64,000 nt of DNA from Achromobacter deleyi (GTDB lineage: Bacteria; Pseudomonadota; Gammaproteobacteria; Burkholderiales; Burkholderiaceae_B): the NCBI RefSeq assembly GCF_902859705.1, contig NZ_CADIJO010000006.1, positions 62,001 through 126,000 of the forward strand. The letters are read 5' to 3'. This document shows, piece by piece, positions 25,781-34,502 of the stretch. The stretch's first letter is position 1. Every line of letters starts with the position of its first letter. Below the pieces are notes generated by a model. The model was given only the letters and a program-made list of their open reading frames with translations. It did no database searches and had not been told where the DNA came from. A program made the position numbers and the translations under genes.

Positions 25781-26577
25781 GGCGCCCGCCATTGGTTGTC
25801 CAGGAACGGCAAGGCCGAACTGATCTGCCCCGTAGCCTCGGCGGCATACTCGAACAGCGTATTCATGTAGAGCACCATCACCAGCAGGGCCAGCGCGCTC
25901 TTGATCGGCATCGCCAGGAAGAACACCTGCAACTGCGGCGCGAAACGGCTGACCAGCGCCAGCCCGACTTCGGCCAGGAACATGGCGACGATCGCGGGCG
26001 CCGCGAACAGCAGCGTCAACCGCAGGAAGCGGCCCAGCTGGTCCAGCATCAGCGGCACGCTTTCGCGGCGCAGCGTGGGGGCCCAATCCCACAGGTCCCA
26101 CAGCCGGAAGCTGTCGTACAGCATCGTCAGCATCAGCGTGAAGCCCCCGCCCACCAGAAAGAACACCATGAAGGCCTGGTTGAACAGGATGCCCAGCGGC
26201 GAAGAATCGTTGCCCGTGGCCGGGTTGATGGTGGCGCCCAGGCTGGCGCCGCGCTGGTTGTCCACCACGAAGCCCACGGCCTCGAAGATCCAGAACGGGA
26301 TCGCCACCAGAAAGCCCATCACCAGGCCGACGAAGACCTCTTTGACGACCAGCAGCACCAGTTCGATGGCGGACGGGTCCATCTGCACGTAGCGCGGCGA
26401 CAGCGCCGGCACCAGCACGATGCCGATGGCCGCGCAGATGGCGTAGCGCAGCATGCCGGGCAGCAGCTGGCGATTGAACAGGGGCAGCATCGCGCACAGC
26501 GCCAGGATCCGCGGCTGCGTCAGCGCCAGCGTGCCCAGGAAGACTTTCGCTTCGACGTAGGTGATGCCCGAGATCAT
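25777..26577 (-). CDS. bscT: T3SS export apparatus protein
   Basis: 266 residues, six or more hydrophobic helices, YscT/SpaR/FliR family. It is part of the inner-membrane export gate (R5S4T1 complex). Family marks are the long hydrophobic stretches with AICAAIGIVLVPAL, FVGLVMGFLVAIPFWIFEAVGFVVDNQRG (in parts) and GILFNQAFMVFFLVGGGF. It overlaps bscU by 4 nt, and bscS ends 15 bp upstream of it. Length fits the family. Confidence 0.95.
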   Translation of the reverse strand: MISGITYVEAKVFLGTLALTQPRILALCAMLPLFNRQLLPGMLRYAICAAIGIVLVPALSPRYVQMDPSAIELVLLVVKEVFVGLVMGFLVAIPFWIFEAVGFVVDNQRGASLGATINPATGNDSSPLGILFNQAFMVFFLVGGGFTLMLTMLYDSFRLWDLWDWAPTLRRESVPLMLDQLGRFLRLTLLFAAPAIVAMFLAEVGLALVSRFAPQLQVFFLAMPIKSALALLVMVLYMNTLFEYAAEATGQISSALPFLDNQWRAP

Positions 26578-26592
26578 GGCCGCGTGTCGCTC

Positions 26593-26859
26593 CTAGTGGA
26601 TCTTGTAGAAGAGATCGAACACGGAAATCGTGAAGTTGTAGAGCTCGGCGCTGAGCCAGCGCGCGGTCAGCATGATGGTCGCGAACACGGCGATCAGCTT
26701 CACGGCGAAGGACAGCGTCTGTTCCTGGATCTGCGTGAGCGCCTGGAACAGCGAAAACAGCGTGCCCACGATCGCCGCCACGGCGATCGGCGGCAGCGAC
26801 AGCCACAGCACCAGGTACAGCGCCTGGGTCATGTAGGAGACGAGGTCGACGGTTCCCAT
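26593..26859 (-). CDS. bscS: T3SS export apparatus protein, small
   Basis: 88 residues from the ATG at 26859 (MGTVDLVSYMTQALYLVLW), the exact size of YscS/FliQ proteins. It has two transmembrane helices separated by the charged turn FQALTQIQEQTLSFAVKL, a family hallmark. Four copies join the export gate with one BscT and five BscR. It lies 7 bp after bscR. Confidence 0.95.
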   Translation of the reverse strand: MGTVDLVSYMTQALYLVLWLSLPPIAVAAIVGTLFSLFQALTQIQEQTLSFAVKLIAVFATIMLTARWLSAELYNFTISVFDLFYKIH

Positions 26860-26866
26860 GGCGGCC

Positions 26867-27535
26867 TCAGGCGTAGGACAGCACAAGGCCCTGGATCAGC
26901 CGCGTCCAGCCGTCGACCATGACGAACAGGAACAGCTTCAGGGGCATCGAGATCGTGACCGGCGACACCATCATCATGCCCATCGCCAACAGGATGTTGG
27001 AGACGATCAGGTCGATGATGACGAATGGCAGGTAGAGCAGGAAGCCGATCTGGAATGCCGCGGTCAGTTCCGACAGCAGGAACGACGGAATCAGCACCAG
27101 CAGGTCGTCCTGCTTGAGGTTGCGCGCCTGCTGCTCGCCCCACAGGCCGCGCGCGGTGCGCATGAAGAAGTCGCGCTGCTCGGGGCGGCTGTTCTTGAGC
27201 ATGAAGGCGCGCATCGGCTCGGCGCCGCGCGCCACGGCATCCAGGATGCCCTCCAGCCGGTCAGGCTGGGGCTGGCCCGGCGCCACCACGGCAGGCGGGG
27301 CACGCAGTTCGTCGCCGATCTGCATCACCACCGGCCCCATCACGTAGGCCGACAGGATCAGCGCCAGGCCGTACAGCGCCATGTTCGGCGGCACCTGCTG
27401 CACGCCCATGGCATTGCGCACCAGCGTCAGCACCACCGCGATCTTCAGGAACGAGGTGGTCATGACGGCAGCCAGCGGCACCAGCGCCAACAGCGCCAGT
27501 ACGACCGCCAGGCTGATGGGATCCGCGCCGCTCAT
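26867..27535 (-). CDS. bscR: T3SS export apparatus protein
   Basis: 222 residues from the ATG at 27535, which overlaps the bscQ stop by 4 nt. It belongs to the YscR/FliP family. Visible marks are the N-terminal helix LALLALVPLAAVMTTSFLKIAVVLTLVRNAMG (in parts) with the conserved TSFLKI, and the C-terminal LIPSFLLSELTAAFQIGFLLYLPF and DGWTRLIQGLVLSY. Five copies form the core of the export gate. Confidence 0.96.
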   Translation of the reverse strand: MSGADPISLAVVLALLALVPLAAVMTTSFLKIAVVLTLVRNAMGVQQVPPNMALYGLALILSAYVMGPVVMQIGDELRAPPAVVAPGQPQPDRLEGILDAVARGAEPMRAFMLKNSRPEQRDFFMRTARGLWGEQQARNLKQDDLLVLIPSFLLSELTAAFQIGFLLYLPFVIIDLIVSNILLAMGMMMVSPVTISMPLKLFLFVMVDGWTRLIQGLVLSYA

Positions 27536-28596
27536 GCGCCCGCCTTGCCCAGGCGATGCAAGGTCACGCCGATGCGGCCGTCGATCTCGACCAGTTCGCC
27601 GCTGCCGACCAGCGCGCCGTTGGCGCGCACCAGCACGGGGCCGTCGGCCAGCGGCCGCTCCAGGTCGAAGGTCTCGCCGGGCTGCAACTGCTTGAGTTCG
27701 CCCAACGTGATCTGGCGCTCGCCCAATTCGAACGTGAGCCTGACGGGAATGGCGTCGATATCGAGCGGCGCCTGGGCGCCCGCTTCGGCATCGGCCGGGG
27801 TTTGCGGCGTCTCGGTCATGAGGGAAGTCCAGCCTTGAGTGATGAGGTATGAGGAATCCTGGCGGCGCACCCGCAGCCCCTGGCCGCCGGCGCCCAGCCA
27901 CAGTTCGCCGTCGGGCGTGACCAGGCTGTGATCCAGGAAAACGGTGTCGCGCGGCGCCAGGGCGCGCAGGTCCGCGGCCGGCAGCCAGGTCCAGCCCAGG
28001 CAGGCGGCGATGCGCACCGGCACCGCGTCCGCGTCGATCTCGTTGGCGGCGGGCGCGGCGCGGCCCACCAGGCCGGCCAGCAGCATCAGGCCCAGGCCGT
28101 CGGCTTCCAGCGTGGCGTAGACGGTATGGCCGGTAGCCGGATGGCGCGCAGCCACCGTCCAGGCCTGCGCCAAGGTGGGCGCCGGGCCGTCACGGCCCAC
28201 CACGCGCACCGGGCCGCCGGGCGAGGCCTCGCTCAGCCCGGCCACCACTTCGGCCAACAGGGTCTCGATAGCGGTGGATACCAGCGCGGGCGGCAGCGCG
28301 TCGGCTTCCATGCCCGGCAGCCGGGCGGCCAGCCAGGCATCGGCGGCGCTGGCAGGCAGGCCCAGGCGCAGGCGCGCCCCGGCCCATTCCAGGTCGGCGG
28401 ACAGAGTGGCGGATTGGCGTAGCGCATCGGGCACGCCGGGCGTGAAGCCCAGGCGCCAGTGCGCCGGCTCGGCGTCGGCGCCGGCCAACGGCGCCAGCGT
28501 CACGGACAGGTCGGCGCCGTGGCGCGCGATCAGCGAGCGGGCGCGGGCTTCGTTGGCGGTCAGGCGCGGCAAGGGATGTTGCAGACTTGCGGTCAT
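27532..28596 (-). CDS. bscQ: T3SS cytoplasmic ring (C-ring) protein
   Basis: 354 residues. The C-terminal part is a SpoA/FliN-like domain (IPVRLTFELGERQITLGELKQLQPGETFDLERP, located about 265-345). The rest is less conserved. YscQ proteins form the sorting platform pods below the export gate together with BscK, BscL and the ATPase. An in-frame ATG at 27819 would give a 95-residue C-terminal product similar in extent to the YscQ-C fragment known from Yersinia. It overlaps bscR by 4 nt. Confidence 0.92.
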   Translation of the reverse strand: MTASLQHPLPRLTANEARARSLIARHGADLSVTLAPLAGADAEPAHWRLGFTPGVPDALRQSATLSADLEWAGARLRLGLPASAADAWLAARLPGMEADALPPALVSTAIETLLAEVVAGLSEASPGGPVRVVGRDGPAPTLAQAWTVAARHPATGHTVYATLEADGLGLMLLAGLVGRAAPAANEIDADAVPVRIAACLGWTWLPAADLRALAPRDTVFLDHSLVTPDGELWLGAGGQGLRVRRQDSSYLITQGWTSLMTETPQTPADAEAGAQAPLDIDAIPVRLTFELGERQITLGELKQLQPGETFDLERPLADGPVLVRANGALVGSGELVEIDGRIGVTLHRLGKAGA

Positions 28597-28608
28597 GGGT
28601 TCCAGGGG

Positions 28609-29175
28609 TCAACGAGCCGGCGCCGAAGCGTCGGTCTCGGCCAGGCAGGGATATTCGGGATCGTCGGCGCTGACGCGCACGCGCGCGGGCCGCGCCAGGC
28701 TGTCGGCCAACTGCTCGGCCAGCGGCCGGGCCATGGCATTCAGGCGTTCACGCGAGGCCTCGTTGGCGCAGACGAAATCGGCGACGACGCGGCCTTCTTC
28801 TTCATAGACCGACACGCTCACGCCGGGCAGCACGTCGTCCTTCAATTCCACGCGCACCTGGCGTCGGCCCTGGCTGCCATCGGCCACCAGCAGTTGCTCC
28901 GCGCTGCCCAGCAGCGCGTCGGCCAACGCCGACGATGGCGCCTCGGCAGGCACGGGCGCGGTCGAGGCGCCGGCGCCAAACAGCGAGAACGGCGTCGCCG
29001 CCGCAGGCGCCGCGGGCGGCTTGCCGTCGGCGTCGGGGTCCTGCGCCAGCGCCTGCTCGAACGCGCGCCGGTCGGCGTCGCTGGCGTGGCGGCCGGGGGC
29101 CTGGCCATCGGATTGGGCCAGGCCGGTTCCCTGGGGTATCGCGGTTTCCAGGCCGATGCGTCGGTCGATGCTCAT
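28609..29175 (-). CDS. bscP: T3SS needle-length/substrate-switch protein candidate (YscP/HpaP position)
   Basis: 188 residues from the ATG at 29175, overlapping bscO by 4 nt. Sequence is low in conserved motifs: a flexible alanine/proline-rich first half (KPPAAPAAATPFSLFGAGAS) and a folded C-terminal half (VRVELKDDVLPGVSVSVYEEEGRVVADFVC). This is the usual pattern of YscP/FliK/HpaP proteins, in which a C-terminal globular domain acts on BscU. The assignment comes mainly from the bscN-O-P-Q order. It is short for a molecular ruler. Confidence 0.8.
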   Translation of the reverse strand: MSIDRRIGLETAIPQGTGLAQSDGQAPGRHASDADRRAFEQALAQDPDADGKPPAAPAAATPFSLFGAGASTAPVPAEAPSSALADALLGSAEQLLVADGSQGRRQVRVELKDDVLPGVSVSVYEEEGRVVADFVCANEASRERLNAMARPLAEQLADSLARPARVRVSADDPEYPCLAETDASAPAR

Positions 29176-29678
29176 GCCGGCTCGAACTCCTCGTGCTGTT
29201 CCCAGTCCTCTCGGTCGCGCGACAACGTGGCGGCCTCTTCCATTTCCATGTCTTCCTTGTGCTCCAGCGCCTTCAGGTGCTCGGCCAGGTGAATGCTGGC
29301 CAGCTCGACGAACTTGCCGGTCAGGCGCACCGCCTGCTGGTGGCGCGCACGGCTGTCGGCCAGGGCCTGGCTTTCTTCCTGCAGGCGCTGGGCAGCCTGT
29401 TCCAGCGCGGTTTCGCACTGGCGCTCGCCCTCGCGCAGGCCGGCCACGCCTTGCAGCACGTGTTCGATCTCGCGCACCCGTACCACGCGGCTGCACAGGT
29501 CGCGGTACATCTCGCGCTCGCGCCTGTCGGCCGCTTCGCGGAAATCCGTCAGCGCCTGCTCCGAGGCCTGCCGGGCGGCATCGGCCTCGGCCTGGCGCAG
29601 GCGCTGGCGCGACACCGCGATCTCGGCCTGCCCCTCGCGGAACCGCTTGATGGCGAGCAGCTCGTCAAAGACGTTCAT
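29172..29678 (-). CDS. bscO: T3SS ATPase stalk protein
   Basis: 168 residues, almost entirely predicted coiled coil ([26 protein letters not shown] and further heptads), the profile of YscO/FliJ. The family links the ATPase ring to the export gate. It overlaps bscN and bscP by 4 nt on each side (ATGA at both), so all three are translationally coupled. The C-terminus is acidic. Confidence 0.88.
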   Translation of the reverse strand: MNVFDELLAIKRFREGQAEIAVSRQRLRQAEADAARQASEQALTDFREAADRREREMYRDLCSRVVRVREIEHVLQGVAGLREGERQCETALEQAAQRLQEESQALADSRARHQQAVRLTGKFVELASIHLAEHLKALEHKEDMEMEEAATLSRDREDWEQHEEFEPA

Positions 29679-31006
29679 CGCGTCCCCACGATGGCGCTCA
29701 TCTGCGCCAGGGCATCGGCCAGCGTGGCCCGTTCGTCGGTGCGCTGGCGCAGGAACTGGTTGATCGCGCCGATCTTGTCGATGGCCTCGTCGGTCACCGC
29801 GTCGCCGCCGCGCTTGTATTCCCCGATCTTCACCAGCAGTTCCACTTCCTGGTACTTGGCCATCAGCTCGCGCAGCCGGCCGGCGGCCTGCTTGTGTTCA
29901 GGCGTGATGACGGCGTTCATGACGCGGCTGGCCGAGGCCAGCACGTCGATGGCCGGATAGTGGTTGGCCGCGCCCAGCTTGCGCGACAGCACGATGTGGC
30001 CGTCCAGGATCGAGCGGGTCTCGTCGGCGATGGGCTCGGTCATGTCGTCGCCTTCCACCAGCACGGTGTACAGCGCGGTGATCGAGCCATGTTCGTTCAT
30101 GCCGGCGCGTTCCATCAGCTTGGGCAGCGTGGCGAAGACCGACGGCGGATAGCCGCGGCGGGTCGGCGGCTCACCCGCCGCCAGGCCGATCTCGCGCTGG
30201 GCGCGGGCAAAACGCGTCACCGAATCCATCAGGAACAGCACGCGCTTGCCCTGGTCGCGGAAATATTCGGCGATGGCGGTGGCCACATAGGCGGCCTTGG
30301 CCCGTTCCATCGACGACTTGTCGCTGGTAGCGCAGACGATCACGCTCTTGCGCCGGCCTTCGCGGCCCAGCTCGTGTTCCAAGAATTCCCGCACCTCGCG
30401 GCCGCGTTCGCCGATCAGCGCCACCACGGTCACATCGACGTCGGCGCCCTTGACCAGCATGCCCATCAGCGTCGACTTGCCGCCACCCGCCGCCGCGAAG
30501 ATGCCCATGCGCTGGCCTTCGCCGCAGGTCAGCACGCTGTCCAGCGCGCGCACGCCCAGTTCGAGCGGCTCGGAGATGATGCGGCGCTTGAGCGGGTCCG
30601 GCGCCTCGGCGAACACGGGGTAGAACTTGCTGGCCTCCAGCGGGCCGAGTTCGGCTTCGTCCAGCGGCCGGCCCAGGCCGTCCAGCACGCGGCCCAGCAG
30701 CCCCGGCCCCACGGGCACCATGTGGGCGCGGCCGGTGGGAATGACTTCGGTAGCGGTGGAAATGCCGTACATGTCGCCGATGGGCGTGAGCAGCGCGGCG
30801 TCGCGGGCAAAGCCGACGACCTCGCCCTTCATCTCGAAGTTCTCGCCCGGATTGCGCAGGATGCAGACCTCGCCCACCTTCACCGACGGAACGACCGCCT
30901 TGATGATGGTGCCGATCACCTGCGTGACGCGGCCCTTGATGCGCAGCGTCGGCGTGTCCTGCAGCGCCAGCGACATCATTTCCGAGATGTAGTCGAATTG
31001 CCGCAT
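29675..31006 (-). CDS. bscN: T3SS ATPase
   Basis: 443 residues, YscN/FliI family. Walker A is AAAGGGKST at residues 171-179 (K177), Walker B is RVLFLMD ending at D261, and the ERGREVREF catalytic glutamate loop is at about 200-208. The N-terminal beta-barrel domain (about 20-90) and C-terminal helical part are complete. The hexamer unfolds chaperone-bound substrates at the cytoplasmic base of the injectisome. It is separated from bscL by 2 bp. Confidence 0.97.
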   Translation of the reverse strand: MRQFDYISEMMSLALQDTPTLRIKGRVTQVIGTIIKAVVPSVKVGEVCILRNPGENFEMKGEVVGFARDAALLTPIGDMYGISTATEVIPTGRAHMVPVGPGLLGRVLDGLGRPLDEAELGPLEASKFYPVFAEAPDPLKRRIISEPLELGVRALDSVLTCGEGQRMGIFAAAGGGKSTLMGMLVKGADVDVTVVALIGERGREVREFLEHELGREGRRKSVIVCATSDKSSMERAKAAYVATAIAEYFRDQGKRVLFLMDSVTRFARAQREIGLAAGEPPTRRGYPPSVFATLPKLMERAGMNEHGSITALYTVLVEGDDMTEPIADETRSILDGHIVLSRKLGAANHYPAIDVLASASRVMNAVITPEHKQAAGRLRELMAKYQEVELLVKIGEYKRGGDAVTDEAIDKIGAINQFLRQRTDERATLADALAQMSAIVGTR

Positions 31007-31008
31007 CG

Positions 31009-31647
31009 CTAGACCCGGCTGCCCAGGGTGCGCTGGAAGGCCTGGCGCAGCGCCTGGATCTGCCCTTCCAGACTGGCTTCGACCATGCCGATCTCGCTTT
31101 CCAGGATGCAGGCGCCGCGCGCCAGCCGGCCGTCGGCCAGGATATCCAGGTAGCCCACGCCGGGATAGGCGGCCAGCAGATCGTTGATCTGCTCGCGCAC
31201 CGTGTCCACTTCGGCCGGGTTCAGGCGCAGCGTCATCTGCTTCTGGTTGCGCACTACCGCCAGGGCGTTGCGCACCACCACCATGACCTTCTCGCGGTCG
31301 TCAAAACCATCGACCACCTTGCGCACGGCCGACATGACCAGTTCGACCATCTCGTTCTCGACACCGGCGAAGTATTCGACCGTGCGGCCCACGGTTTCGA
31401 TCATCTTTTCGGCCTGGTCCAGCAGCGCCGATTCGCGGCCTTCCTGGTAGCCGCGTTCGCGCTCGGCCTCGAAGGCCGCCTGGGCGCCGCCGACGATCTC
31501 GTCGGCCTGCGCCCGCGCCTGCGCCAGCAGTTGCTCGGCATCCGCCCAGGCCGCGTGGTCGGCGGCCCGCAGCACGCGCAGGGCCGGATCGATGCGGCCG
31601 GCGGCAGCCCGCGGCGTCAGCGGATCGCGGGGAATGAGGAAAGCCAT
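31009..31647 (-). CDS. bscL: T3SS ATPase stator/regulator
   Basis: 212 residues, YscL/FliH family. The N-terminal half is a coiled coil ([37 protein letters not shown], in parts). The C-terminal half carries the conserved [20 protein letters not shown] and [20 protein letters not shown] segments that bind the ATPase. It connects BscN to BscQ. Its start lies 31 nt inside the end of bscK. Confidence 0.93.
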   Translation of the reverse strand: MAFLIPRDPLTPRAAAGRIDPALRVLRAADHAAWADAEQLLAQARAQADEIVGGAQAAFEAERERGYQEGRESALLDQAEKMIETVGRTVEYFAGVENEMVELVMSAVRKVVDGFDDREKVMVVVRNALAVVRNQKQMTLRLNPAEVDTVREQINDLLAAYPGVGYLDILADGRLARGACILESEIGMVEASLEGQIQALRQAFQRTLGSRV

Positions 31648-32273
31648 GTGGGGTCCGTTTTCTTCAGTAGCGACAAGCCCAGCGACAACGCCTCTTGCCC
31701 CGGCAGGGGCGATGGGCCGGCGGGCAGGTCGGGCAATTTCAATTCGGCGCGCTGCGCCAATTCGGGGCCGCCGCCGGCCAGGGCCGCGCGCAGCGCGTCA
31801 CGCCCCAGCGCATCCACCGCGGCGGTCGTCTCGGCCAGCGACCAGGCGCTGCTGGCCGCAATGCCGCCGTGCAACGACCCGGCGGTGCGGCGGGTAAAGT
31901 CCAGCAAGTCCGCGCCCAGGTCCGCAATCAGCGTGCGCACTTCGTCGCCGGCAATGGCGCGGCGCAGCCGCGGGCCGCACAGCACAGCACCCAGCCGGCG
32001 CACGCACTGCGCCAACGCGTCGGGGGCCAGCAGCGCCAGCGCCAGTTCGGGACGGTCAGGGTCCATCACGGGTCGCTGGCGCAGGCCCAGGGCATCCAGG
32101 ATGTCGCGCGACCAATGCCGGTGCCAGCCCGCTGCCAGCGCAGGCGCGGCGGCAATCGCCGCCAGCGTGGCCGGCGGCGCATAGGCCGCATGGCGGCTGG
32201 GGTGCAGGGTGCGGCTGGGCAGCTGGTTGAATTCAACCAGCCGGCGGTCCAGCGCGGTCAACGCCAGCGCCAT
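31617..32273 (-). CDS. bscK: T3SS sorting-platform accessory protein
   Basis: 218 residues from the ATG at 32273; the frame is open further but the extension is a shadow of bscJ. The YscK family is weakly conserved. Here the recognisable part is the N-terminal LVEFNQLPSRTLHPSR and the arginine/alanine-rich body (YscK/PscK profile), and the gene lies in the fixed position between bscJ and bscL. YscK links the cytoplasmic pods to the basal ring. The 31-nt overlap with bscL is longer than the usual 4 nt in this block. Confidence 0.85.
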   Translation of the reverse strand: MALALTALDRRLVEFNQLPSRTLHPSRHAAYAPPATLAAIAAAPALAAGWHRHWSRDILDALGLRQRPVMDPDRPELALALLAPDALAQCVRRLGAVLCGPRLRRAIAGDEVRTLIADLGADLLDFTRRTAGSLHGGIAASSAWSLAETTAAVDALGRDALRAALAGGGPELAQRAELKLPDLPAGPSPLPGQEALSLGLSLLKKTDPTWLSSFPAIR

Positions 32274-32275
32274 GG

Positions 32276-33112
32276 CTAGCGCCCTTCGGACACGGGTTCG
32301 CGGCGCTCGGGCCGGGCGCGGCTGGGCATGCCATAGCGCCACAGCAGGTAGCCGACGACGCCGGCCAACGCCAGCACCAGCACGACCAGCCCCACCAGCC
32401 ACGCGGTCAGCGTCGTGGACGTGCCTTCGCCGGGGTCGATACCCATGGCCTGGCGCGCCGCATTGGCCGCGGCCGCCGCCGCGCCGGCCGGCTGCGCCGA
32501 CACCAGCGCGATCGACACGCGGTCTTCGGTCAGCCCGGGAATGGCGTGCGTGACCAGCTTGCGGATCTGCGGTTGCAGTGCGTCCAGGTTGTAGCCGGTC
32601 TGATGCTTGATGAACACGGCGGCCGTGGACGGCGTGGTGGTCTCGCCGACGCCGCCGCGCTCGGGCAGCACCACGTGCACCCGGGCGGCCAGCACGCCGT
32701 CCATCTGCGACAGCGTGTTGGTGAGTTCCTGCGACAGGGCGTAGATGTAGCGGGCGCGCTCTTCCAGCGGCGACGACACCAGGCCTTCCTTGCGGAAGAT
32801 CTGGCCCATGCCGTCGAAGCGTTCGCGCGGCAGGCCGCGGGCGCGCAGGATGTCCAGCGCGCGGGCCACTTGCTGGCCGTCCACCGACACGGCCACGCCG
32901 GTCTTGGTGGTGGCCTTCTGCGCCGAGATACCGGCATCCAGCAGCACCGACAGCACCTCGTTGGCCTCGCTTTCATTGGCGGCCGAAAACAGCTCGACCC
33001 GCGAACCGCAGGCGGCCAGCAGCAACGCCAGGGCGAACAGCAGCCAGCGCAGGCGCCGCAGCGGTGAGGCGCCTTGATCGGCAGGAAGGGACAACGTGGC
33101 AACGGCGTGCAT
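32276..33112 (-). CDS. bscJ: T3SS inner basal-ring lipoprotein
   Basis: 278 residues from the ATG at 33112. Lipoprotein signal with LAAC, lipid-accepting cysteine C35, then two ring-building motifs (VELFSAANESEANEVLSVLLDAG and LDILRARGLP to VLLPERGG region) and a C-terminal transmembrane helix (WLVGLVVLVLALAGVVGYLLW, in part). YscJ/PrgK family, forming the inner-membrane ring with BscD. The start overlaps the bscI stop by one base (TAATG). Confidence 0.95.
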   Translation of the reverse strand: MHAVATLSLPADQGASPLRRLRWLLFALALLLAACGSRVELFSAANESEANEVLSVLLDAGISAQKATTKTGVAVSVDGQQVARALDILRARGLPRERFDGMGQIFRKEGLVSSPLEERARYIYALSQELTNTLSQMDGVLAARVHVVLPERGGVGETTTPSTAAVFIKHQTGYNLDALQPQIRKLVTHAIPGLTEDRVSIALVSAQPAGAAAAAANAARQAMGIDPGEGTSTTLTAWLVGLVVLVLALAGVVGYLLWRYGMPSRARPERREPVSEGR

Positions 33113-33540
33113 TAGGACATCCTGACGAGCGTATCGATGTTTTGCGTGGTGCGCGAAACGGCCTTGCCGACCATTTCGTACTGCACCGAGATCTGCACCA
33201 GATCGGCTTGCAGGCGCAGCATGTCGGCGATGGACGGCTCGGTGGACATGGCGTCCAGGCGGCCGGAGATGTTCTGCCACTTCTCCGAATACTCGGTGGT
33301 GGTGCTGCGCAGGCTGGACAGGATCTGGTTGCCCAGCGTGGCCGGGGCCGCGTCGACCCCGGGCGTGAACGCCGATTGCAGCGCGGCCTGCAGGCCGGTC
33401 AACGACGGCGCGCCCGCCTCGGGCGCGGCCATCAACTGGTTGAAGCGTTCGGTGACCAGCTCGGACGGCGTGGCGGCCGGCGCGGCTTTGACCGAGTCCA
33501 GCGCCGGCGACAAAGCGGCGGCAAGCGCGGTGATTTCCAT
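33112..33540 (-). CDS. bscI: T3SS inner rod protein
   Basis: 142 residues from the ATG at 33540, YscI/PrgJ family. The C-terminal helix (MLRLQADLVQISVQYEMVGKAVSRTTQNIDTLVRMS, in parts) is the polymerising region of rod proteins and is shared in pattern with needle proteins. The N-terminal part is alanine-rich and flexible. It connects the export gate to the needle. In Bordetella, Bcr4 is reported to assist BscI. Confidence 0.92.
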   Translation of the reverse strand: MEITALAAALSPALDSVKAAPAATPSELVTERFNQLMAAPEAGAPSLTGLQAALQSAFTPGVDAAPATLGNQILSSLRSTTTEYSEKWQNISGRLDAMSTEPSIADMLRLQADLVQISVQYEMVGKAVSRTTQNIDTLVRMS

Positions 33541-33547
33541 GGTTTTC

Positions 33548-33985
33548 CTAGCCTTGATCGGTTTGCAATCCCAACAGCGAACGCGCCAGCGCGGCGCCCT
33601 CGCCACCGGCATCTGTGTCGGCGCAAGCCTGCAGCAGGCGCACGCTTTCGGCGTTGCGGCCCGCCAGTTGCAGCGCCAGGCCGCGCCAGGCCGCCAGCAG
33701 CGTGCGTTCGCCCGCGGCGCTGGCCTCGCCCTGCTCCAGCAGCCGCACGGCTTCGTCGGCACGGCCCGCGTTCAGGCGCGCCACCGCCAGGCCCAACCAG
33801 GGGTAGGCGCGGCCGGGGCGCAGGGCGCGCAGGGCGTGGAAGATGGCATCGGCGCGTGCGACGTCGCCGCGGCCCGCCGCCAGGAAGCCGACTTCGGCCA
33901 GGCAACGCGCGTCGTCCGCTTCAAGTACAAAAGCCGTCTCACCCGAGACGGCCGTTGCCGAGCCTGCGCCCACCCTATCGTTCAT
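33548..33985 (-). CDS. TPR-type T3SS accessory protein (possible needle chaperone)
   Basis: 145 residues of tetratricopeptide-like helix pairs (ARADAIFHALRALRPGRAYPWLGLAVARLNAGRADEAVRLLEQG, in parts), no signal or membrane helix. In Yersinia the needle protein is held by YscE plus a TPR protein, YscG; a YscE-like gene sits beside bscF in this window but no YscG-like gene does. This protein and the unrelated SycD-like one next to it are the candidates. HrpB1-type proteins are an alternative. It is 7 bp upstream of bscI on the same strand, so it is in the same transcript. Confidence 0.7.
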   Translation of the reverse strand: MNDRVGAGSATAVSGETAFVLEADDARCLAEVGFLAAGRGDVARADAIFHALRALRPGRAYPWLGLAVARLNAGRADEAVRLLEQGEASAAGERTLLAAWRGLALQLAGRNAESVRLLQACADTDAGGEGAALARSLLGLQTDQG

Positions 33986-33997
33986 GATGCTTGCCGC

Positions 33998-34477
33998 TCA
34001 TGGGCGGACCTCCTTTTCGGCCAGCGCCAGCAGCGAGGCGGCGCGCGCGCCGGCCTGGGCATAGGCACTGTCGGCCTCTGCCGCCGCCACCACCAGCCGC
34101 AACGATTCGCGCGCGGCATCGGACTGGGCCAGCGCCAGCTGGCATTCGGCGACGCGCAAGGTCGCCTCGGGCGACGGCGGGAACAGCACACCGATCAGCG
34201 ACTGGATGCGGATCGCCTCTTCGAAACGGGCCTGCATCTGCAGGCACAAAGCCAGGCCCGCCAGGTAATGCTTGCGGGTCGGGCCGTATTGCGACAGGAA
34301 GGCGAACAAAGGCAAGGCCTGCGCGTACTGGGCCTGGGCCACATGGGCATAGGCCATCGCGTAGATCACTTCCAGCTGGTCGGCCGTCAGCCGTTGGCTG
34401 CCTGGCAGCGCCGCCAGGCCGTCGTACAGTTGCTGCCCGAAGGGGCTGCGCGTCGTTGCGGAGGAAGATTGGGACAT
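33998..34477 (-). CDS. SycD/LcrH-like class II T3SS chaperone, second copy (BcrH2-like)
   Basis: 159 residues with three TPR-like repeats (LEVIYAMAYAHVAQAQYAQALPLFAFLSQYGPTRKHYLAGLALCLQMQARFEEAIRI, in parts). The alignment pattern is that of SycD/PcrH chaperones, which hold hydrophobic translocators. It lies directly downstream of the bopB gene and 12 bp upstream of the TPR gene. The other SycD-like gene (36629-37129) is next to bopD, so one chaperone for each translocator is plausible. Confidence 0.8.
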   Translation of the reverse strand: MSQSSSATTRSPFGQQLYDGLAALPGSQRLTADQLEVIYAMAYAHVAQAQYAQALPLFAFLSQYGPTRKHYLAGLALCLQMQARFEEAIRIQSLIGVLFPPSPEATLRVAECQLALAQSDAARESLRLVVAAAEADSAYAQAGARAASLLALAEKEVRP

Positions 34478-34502
34478 GGTGTGGGTTCCGATGTTGCGCG
34501 GG

